From positions 1 through 16,480 of the forward strand of contig JAMXLG010000201.1 in NCBI GenBank assembly GCA_024281135.1: a DNA stretch of 16,480 nt. Reading direction: 5' to 3'. Below the pieces are notes generated by a model that saw nothing but the letters and a program-made list of their open reading frames with translations, ran no database searches and was not told where the DNA came from. How positions within the stretch are numbered: position 1 is the stretch's first letter; the number at the start of each line of letters is the position of its first letter. Made by a program: the position numbers and the translations under genes. Positions 13,777 through 16,480 of this stretch are shown here, piece by piece. The DNA is from Vulcanimicrobiia bacterium (GTDB taxonomy: Bacteria; Eremiobacterota; Eremiobacteria; Baltobacterales; Baltobacteraceae).

Positions 13777-16480
13777 CGAGCGTACGATTGACGCTTGACG
13801 TCAACACGCGATGGAACTCTTCGATCGGAAGTTCGTTGAGAACCGTCAGCACGTTGAGCAACTCCGCGCGATAGTACTCGAGCGAATCGGATCGATTGCC
13901 ATCATTATAGATCGTCGTACCCAAGAGTTGCGCGTTGATCAACCACGGCGTCACTGCACCAACCGGCGCCGCTTCTAATTCGGGAAGTAACGCACGAACG
14001 ACATCGAGTTCCACGCTGCCTTCGACGCGAATGATGCCCTCGGGCGGCGCCTTCGGACGCGCAGACGGTGCGAAGATGATGTCGTTGACGAGATTGATCA
14101 GCGCGTCGCGGCTCTCGCGATCCTCGAGATCCTTACCGGTGATTTGTAGACGCGGCATGCGCAAGCGCACGAAAAGCTTCTCGAGCGGCGCGCGCATCGC
14201 GCGGCTCGCCGATGCGAACGTCGAGCTCAGTTGCGGCTGACCGTCGAGCACGGCTTCGGGGAAGAGCATGCGCATCGCAAAGAGATGCTGGATCAATCCG
14301 CCGGCGGAATCGCTGCGCTCGAGCATACGCAGCGTGTGGCCAAGACGTTCCGCCGTGAAATCGACGTAGAGAATCGGTGTCGGCAGTTCTTCCGGCGGCG
14401 CTGCGGGCGCCGTGAACGTTTCTGCGTGCTGCGCGACGATTTCCGCAATCGCGCGTGGCGGTTGCGGTTCGATGTGTTCGGGCCGCGTTAGTTGCGGCTC
14501 GGGCTCCGGTAACGGCAGCGGCTCGTGCGCAGGTGGTTCGGCGGGGAAGATGCGCGCGATCGAGAGCGGGGTTCCCGCCGCCGATTCACTGAGCGTCGGC
14601 TGCGCTTGCACGCGAACGGTCGGTGCGGCGACTGCGAACGTCGTGCCTTCGCCCCATTCGAAGACGGCGCGGGTATCGAGCGGCGTGCCCTCCGCAAGCG
14701 GCGACATCACCATCATCTCCCAACGAATGCGCAACTCGACGTTCGGGTTCACATCAGCGAGTACGAGGCCGCGCGCGCACCACAGTTGCGATGCGCCGGC
14801 ATCGTCGTTAATCGCCATGCCGTTGATCGTCGTCGACGAAGGAACGTAGACCGCAAGATTCGTCGGCACCACGCGAATCGTCAGGCGCTCCGCCGGGCCG
14901 TCGCCTTCGTTGCGCAGGCGCACTTCGTAATATAAGCGTTCGCCCGAGTTGACCGCTTCGGACGGAATCGCGAGCAACTGCGAGCTCTGCGCGAACTGTG
15001 CTTCCGCGTACGTCGGCACATCCAGCGCGGCGAAAGGTACGGGGCTGATGCCTTTCCCTTGAAGCGCCCCCTCGAGTGCGAGCGTACGATTCCCGCTGAC
15101 CGCACGAAGCAGACGTAACGTAAGACGGGCTGTGTGCGTGCTCTCCGGCGGAACGTCCGCGAAAGCAAGTCCATCACGGTCGCGACGCGCATCGACCGCA
15201 CGCTCAACGACGAGTTGCGACGGTAACGTCAGCGACAAACGCGCGTCACGCAAGACGTCGGAGCCGCTGTTGTGCACGTGAACGATTAAATCAACCGTAC
15301 GATTCGGCCGCAGCGGTTCGTGCGACTCGAGTTCCCACTCCACACGATCGACGGTTGCACGCGAACGCACGACGACCGATGCAGTGCCGAGATCCACGGC
15401 ACCGTCGGCGTGTTCGAGTACGACCCCGAGCGACGCAGTCGAACGATCCGGAACCTTCGACGCGATGAGTGCATGCACGGTGAAGATACGTTCGTTGTGC
15501 GGAACGACGACGCCGAGTTCGACCGGGCCCGTGTAGAGGCTCGGCTCATCGGTGCCTTCGTTCACGCGAATGTCGTTGAGATACAAACCCGGAACGAGTC
15601 GCAGACGCACGTCCGATTCCGCCGCCGTTCCGTCGTTGTACGCGTGAACGTCGAACGTCACCTCATCGCGCGCTTGCGTTACGCCTTGATTTGCCGCGAC
15701 GAAATTGCGCGCGCGGCTGAAACGCGGCGCGACTCGAACCGCGAGGCGACGCGAGAACGAACGCTCGCCGCCCTTCCATCGCAAAGATGCATCGATCGGC
15801 AGCACCGTTTGTCCTGGTGCCGGAACTGCCACGGTGGCGGCGATGCCCACTTCCACCATACGTCCCGCTGCAAGTGAACTGAGCGAAAACGTTAGATCCG
15901 GAATCGAATCGTCGCTAACAGGCTGTCCGTCCACGTGCGCCGATCCGGGTGCATAGATCAATCCCGCCGGCAGCGCGAACGACATTTGCACCCGTTCGGC
16001 GATCCCCGTGCCATTATTCATCGCGCGCAGAATCATCGGCACACGCATGCCCGGCGTTACGGCATCGTCGCTCAACACCGTGAGCGCGGTTTCATCACCG
16101 TCGAAATCGACGGGCGATACGACGACGATCTCCGCCGACGAAATCGAAAACTCTGCGGATTCGCGCGAGCCCACCGAGCCCGCCGCTTTAATGCGCGTGC
16201 CGTCGGCGAGCGGCGAATTGATCTGCGCTTGATACTCGACGAGTACCGATTGTCCCGGCACAAGGCGCTCGCTCACCACCGTGGCGCTATCGTAATCGAA
16301 CGCTTCGCCTTCGACGGCAGCAACGACGCGGCCGTCGATGCGCGCGCTGCGCGCAATATACGTCGTAAGTGGCGGCGTCGGCAACATCACGACGACATCG
16401 TGCGCGCTCGATGAGCCGCTATTGCGAACGGTCGCGCGAATCGAAATGACGTCGCCTGGGCGCGGCTGCGCGGGCGACGA
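13715..16480 (-). CDS. DUF11-repeat surface protein, start outside window
   Basis: The frame runs off the right edge; at least 921 residues are encoded. The window-proximal part reads PGDVISIRATVRNSGSSSAH and then VMLPTP, typical of the DUF11 repeat, a beta-sandwich common in bacterial surface proteins. I count five repeat-like units of about 110-120 residues, each opening with a (V/L)xNxG turn: N-terminal at the edge, then near nt 16050, 15670, 15310 and 14950. A Pro/Glu-rich linker (about 14560-14375, PLPLPEPEPQ) leads to a 220-residue C-terminal region (14375-13718) with no repeat and no family that I recognise. No TM helix or sortase signal is visible in the part seen. Its stop lies inside the following HEAT-like gene. 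The role is probably extracytoplasmic; partner binding is inferred. Confidence 0.8.
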   Translation of the reverse strand, partial: SSPAQPRPGDVISIRATVRNSGSSSAHDVVVMLPTPPLTTYIARSARIDGRVVAAVEGEAFDYDSATVVSERLVPGQSVLVEYQAQINSPLADGTRIKAAGSVGSRESAEFSISSAEIVVVSPVDFDGDETALTVLSDDAVTPGMRVPMILRAMNNGTGIAERVQMSFALPAGLIYAPGSAHVDGQPVSDDSIPDLTFSLSSLAAGRMVEVGIAATVAVPAPGQTVLPIDASLRWKGGERSFSRRLAVRVAPRFSRARNFVAANQGVTQARDEVTFDVHAYNDGTAAESDVRLRLVPGLYLNDIRVNEGTDEPSLYTGPVELGVVVPHNERIFTVHALIASKVPDRSTASLGVVLEHADGAVDLGTASVVVRSRATVDRVEWELESHEPLRPNRTVDLIVHVHNSGSDVLRDARLSLTLPSQLVVERAVDARRDRDGLAFADVPPESTHTARLTLRLLRAVSGNRTLALEGALQGKGISPVPFAALDVPTYAEAQFAQSSQLLAIPSEAVNSGERLYYEVRLRNEGDGPAERLTIRVVPTNLAVYVPSSTTINGMAINDDAGASQLWCARGLVLADVNPNVELRIRWEMMVMSPLAEGTPLDTRAVFEWGEGTTFAVAAPTVRVQAQPTLSESAAGTPLSIARIFPAEPPAHEPLPLPEPEPQLTRPEHIEPQPPRAIAEIVAQHAETFTAPAAPPEELPTPILYVDFTAERLGHTLRMLERSDSAGGLIQHLFAMRMLFPEAVLDGQPQLSSTFASASRAMRAPLEKLFVRLRMPRLQITGKDLEDRESRDALINLVNDIIFAPSARPKAPPEGIIRVEGSVELDVVRALLPELEAAPVGAVTPWLINAQLLGTTIYNDGNRSDSLEYYRAELLNVLTVLNELPIEEFHRVLTSSVNRTLDDALGQVIEALRGAAHIAVE

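Overview
The window is about 58-60% GC, gene-dense bacterial chromosome with short or overlapping gene junctions. It carries two conserved housekeeping blocks (rpmA-obgE-nadD and maf-mreC-mreD-mrdA), and lipoprotein signals and an HlyD-type adaptor suggest a diderm cell. The L27 protein has the LQ(L/F)FA-SKKG N-terminus seen in Firmicutes and some relatives. High GC, diderm features and weak Shine-Dalgarno signals would fit a little-cultured phylum such as Eremiobacterota (WPS-2). That placement is an inference, not something the sequence proves.

Layout. (1) 1-2308: the end of a Gly-rich secreted protein (+) meets, tail to tail, a secreted multicopper oxidase (-). (2) 2309-5025 (+): a promoter that looks leaderless drives rpmA, followed by an intrinsic-terminator hairpin, obgE, nadD and a DUF3465 lipoprotein that starts inside nadD. 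(3) 9507-5042 (-): a tightly coupled run of lipoprotein HlyD adaptor, ABC ATPase, ABC-2 permease, secreted cupin, RidA-like protein and DUF1697 protein. (4) 9558-13369 (+): maf, mreC, mreD and mrdA (PBP2), the cell elongation and septum-control block, without mreB or rodA beside it. (5) 16480-13396 (-): a very large protein of DUF11-like repeats, cut by the window edge, and a small membrane protein with a HEAT-like tail.

How the genes work together. Region 2 combines ribosome assembly (L27, ObgE) with NAD synthesis. Region 3 looks like an export pump with small metabolite-handling proteins translated behind it. Region 4 builds the side-wall peptidoglycan machinery. Region 5 probably makes an extracytoplasmic surface or envelope complex of unknown function.

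Most genes here belong to known families. The least explained parts are the DUF11/HEAT pair, the MreC reading frame without a normal start codon, the Prp-type L27 without rplU-prp next to it, and the six-gene efflux/RidA operon. I see no CRISPR array, tRNA, rRNA or insertion sequence.
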